Shown in pieces: positions 6,303-7,154 of a stretch of 7,154 bases of DNA. How positions within the stretch are numbered: the stretch's first letter is position 1; every line of letters starts with the position of its first letter. Both the position numbers and the translations under genes were made by a program. The DNA comes from an uncultured Eubacteriaceae bacterium. GTDB taxonomy: Bacteria; Bacillota; Clostridia; Lachnospirales; CAG-274. The DNA lies in assembly GCA_946534775.1 (NCBI GenBank), contig CAMNCZ010000048.1, positions 1-7,154 of the forward strand, in the 5' to 3' direction. The notes under the pieces were generated by a model. The model saw nothing but the letters and a program-made list of their open reading frames with translations, did not search any database and had not been told where the DNA came from.

Positions 6303-7037
6303 TCAGTTTCTGAATATCCAAAGTTTTATCACTGCAAGCACTTCGCGTACATAGCATAAAACCACGGCATTTTTGGGCGTAGCGGCAGGTATGCATCGTA
6401 TATCTTCAAAGCCGTTAAGTTTTGCAAGCTTACCTGCACGGTAACAGTGAAAATCATTTGTAACAAACGCCGTTTTATAAGGCTTGTCCTTAAAATAACC
6501 GTCCAGAAGCTGTTTTGAATATTTGTAGTTTTCGCTTGTGCTGGTGGCTTTTTCTTCAAGGATAAGGTTTTCACGGGGTACACCCGCATCAAGCATAAGT
6601 TTTTCCATAGCCGCGGCTTCGGTGATATCTTCCTGAGGGCCTTTGCCGCCCGAAAGCACAAAGACCGTATCGGGATTTTTATAATAGAAATCTATCGCCG
6701 CGTAGGTGCGTGCGTACATAGTATTGCTCGGTCTGCTGCCTATAACGGCACATCCCAGTACAATGACCGCATCTTCGCTGCCGTCGGCTTTTTGCGGCTT
6801 AAATGTGATTATTACCGCTATTATGCCGATATATGCGATCGCCGCGGCAATTACAAGCCCCGTATATATGCGGGTAAATTTGTTGTTTTTTAAAAAACGG
6901 AAAGATATTGAGATAAGCCCCATAATTATCAGCATAAAGTTAGCGGCGTTTACATTGGCAAATACAGCGGATATAATGCCAAATAATATCAAAACCAACC
7001 CAAGCGCAAGCAGAAATGTTTTAAACAGTTTTTTCAT
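6303..7037 (-). CDS. DUF218 (YdcF/SanA/ElyC-like) membrane protein
   Basis: Integral membrane protein with a DUF218 domain. Members such as SanA and ElyC are linked to envelope or lipid-carrier homeostasis, but the biochemical activity of this one is not known. Seen (244 aa): three hydrophobic segments at about 5-27, 31-48 and 57-79, then the soluble domain with the first strand DAVIVLGCAV (89-98), SGGKG (129-133), the EDITEAAAMEKLM helix (136-148), EKATSTSEN (162-170), and FVTNDFHCYRA (191-201), which matches the family's conserved V-T-x-D/N-F-H-x-x-R-A pattern. A C-terminal amphipathic helix, YVREVLAVIKLWIF, ends the protein. ATG 7037 is chosen because AAGGA lies 7-8 bases upstream and MKKLFKTFLLALG is a sensible N-terminus; the longer ATG at 7067 lies upstream of the predicted transcription start. 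It is transcribed from its own promoter and is not tightly linked to the following unit. Confidence 0.88.
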   Translation of the reverse strand: MKKLFKTFLLALGLVLILFGIISAVFANVNAANFMLIIMGLISISFRFLKNNKFTRIYTGLVIAAAIAYIGIIAVIITFKPQKADGSEDAVIVLGCAVIGSRPSNTMYARTYAAIDFYYKNPDTVFVLSGGKGPQEDITEAAAMEKLMLDAGVPRENLILEEKATSTSENYKYSKQLLDGYFKDKPYKTAFVTNDFHCYRAGKLAKLNGFEDIRCIPAATPKNAVVLCYVREVLAVIKLWIFRN

Positions 7038-7058
7038 AATGCTATCCTTTTTATTTTT

Positions 7059-7087
7059 AGTATACAATATAATTTGCCGAATAACAA
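7059..7087 (-). promoter_or_regulatory. Predicted sigma-A-type promoter of the DUF218 gene
   Basis: Minus strand: -10 TATACT (complement of 7059-7064), 17-base spacer, -35 TTGTTA (complement of 7082-7087). The -10 matches five of six and the -35 four of six consensus positions. Expected start is near 7052, giving a leader of about 15 bases that contains the AAGGA ribosome site. The alternative ATG at 7067 would lie upstream of this start and so outside the mRNA. Confidence 0.6.
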
Positions 7088-7154
7088 TAAAGAATTTATT
7101 AAGGGAAACACTGATTAATTCAAAAAGGAAAAATAAAATTTAGCTTTAGCGGCA
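7088..7154. repeat. AT-rich intergenic block with imperfect inverted repeat and tandem TTTAGC
   Basis: No gene is visible in this final stretch. Positions 7092-7101 and 7112-7121 form an imperfect inverted repeat (GAATTTATTA with TGATTAATTC, one mismatch and one G-T pair, ten-base loop). TTTAGC occurs twice in tandem at 7139-7150. The repeat lies just upstream of the -35 of the DUF218 promoter, so it could be an operator, or the end of a short repeat element; neither can be decided from one copy. Confidence 0.35.

Noticed and set aside
7038..7067. Upstream ATG at 7067 as the start of the DUF218 gene
   Set aside because: It lies upstream of the predicted -10 and would place polar residues before a good membrane-protein N-terminus; AAGGA fits the ATG at 7037.
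1..7154. A defence system, CRISPR array, prophage or transposon gene
   Set aside because: All eight coding genes are accounted for by housekeeping, membrane or secreted enzyme families; no spaced repeats, nuclease, integrase or transposase is visible.
1..7154. tRNA, rRNA or riboswitch
   Set aside because: The gaps between genes are 12-87 bases except for the edges, and none shows a cloverleaf or a known riboswitch core.

Overview
This window looks like a mostly housekeeping stretch of a Clostridia (Bacillota) chromosome, plausibly from a gut or rumen anaerobe. The pointers are strong AAGGAG-type ribosome binding sites, heavy use of AUA and AAA codons, a birA / small conserved protein / dusB gene order that I recall from Lachnospiraceae-like genomes, and a secreted enzyme ending in a type I dockerin. 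The exact genus cannot be read from the sequence.

The layout is two convergent gene blocks meeting at a bidirectional terminator near 3430-3462. The plus-strand block (34-3421) holds four tightly packed genes: birA (biotin-protein ligase and probable biotin repressor), a 111-residue protein of unknown function (DUF6145-like), dusB (tRNA-dihydrouridine synthase, GTG start) and a secreted SGNH/GDSL hydrolase with a C-terminal dockerin. birA and the small gene are 12 bases apart, and the last three genes overlap by 4 and 7 bases, so one mRNA with translational coupling is likely. The promoter of this block lies outside the window.

The minus-strand block (7037 down to 3461) holds a three-TM DUF218/YdcF-like membrane protein with its own promoter. 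It is followed by a three-gene unit: a SAM-dependent class I methyltransferase, hslO (Hsp33 redox chaperone) and hemW (radical-SAM heme chaperone). The unit has a predicted promoter at 6267-6295, a 24-base gap between methyltransferase and hslO, and an ATGA overlap between hslO and hemW. Sequence and predicted transcription starts argue for shorter start codons than the longest possible reading frames in birA, dusB, the methyltransferase and the YdcF-like gene.

No RNA gene, CRISPR array, transposase gene or defence system is visible. The most interesting items are the dockerin-bearing esterase embedded in a tRNA-modification/biotin operon, the conserved unknown small protein, and an unexplained AT-rich intergenic block at 7088-7154 with an imperfect inverted repeat and a short tandem repeat.
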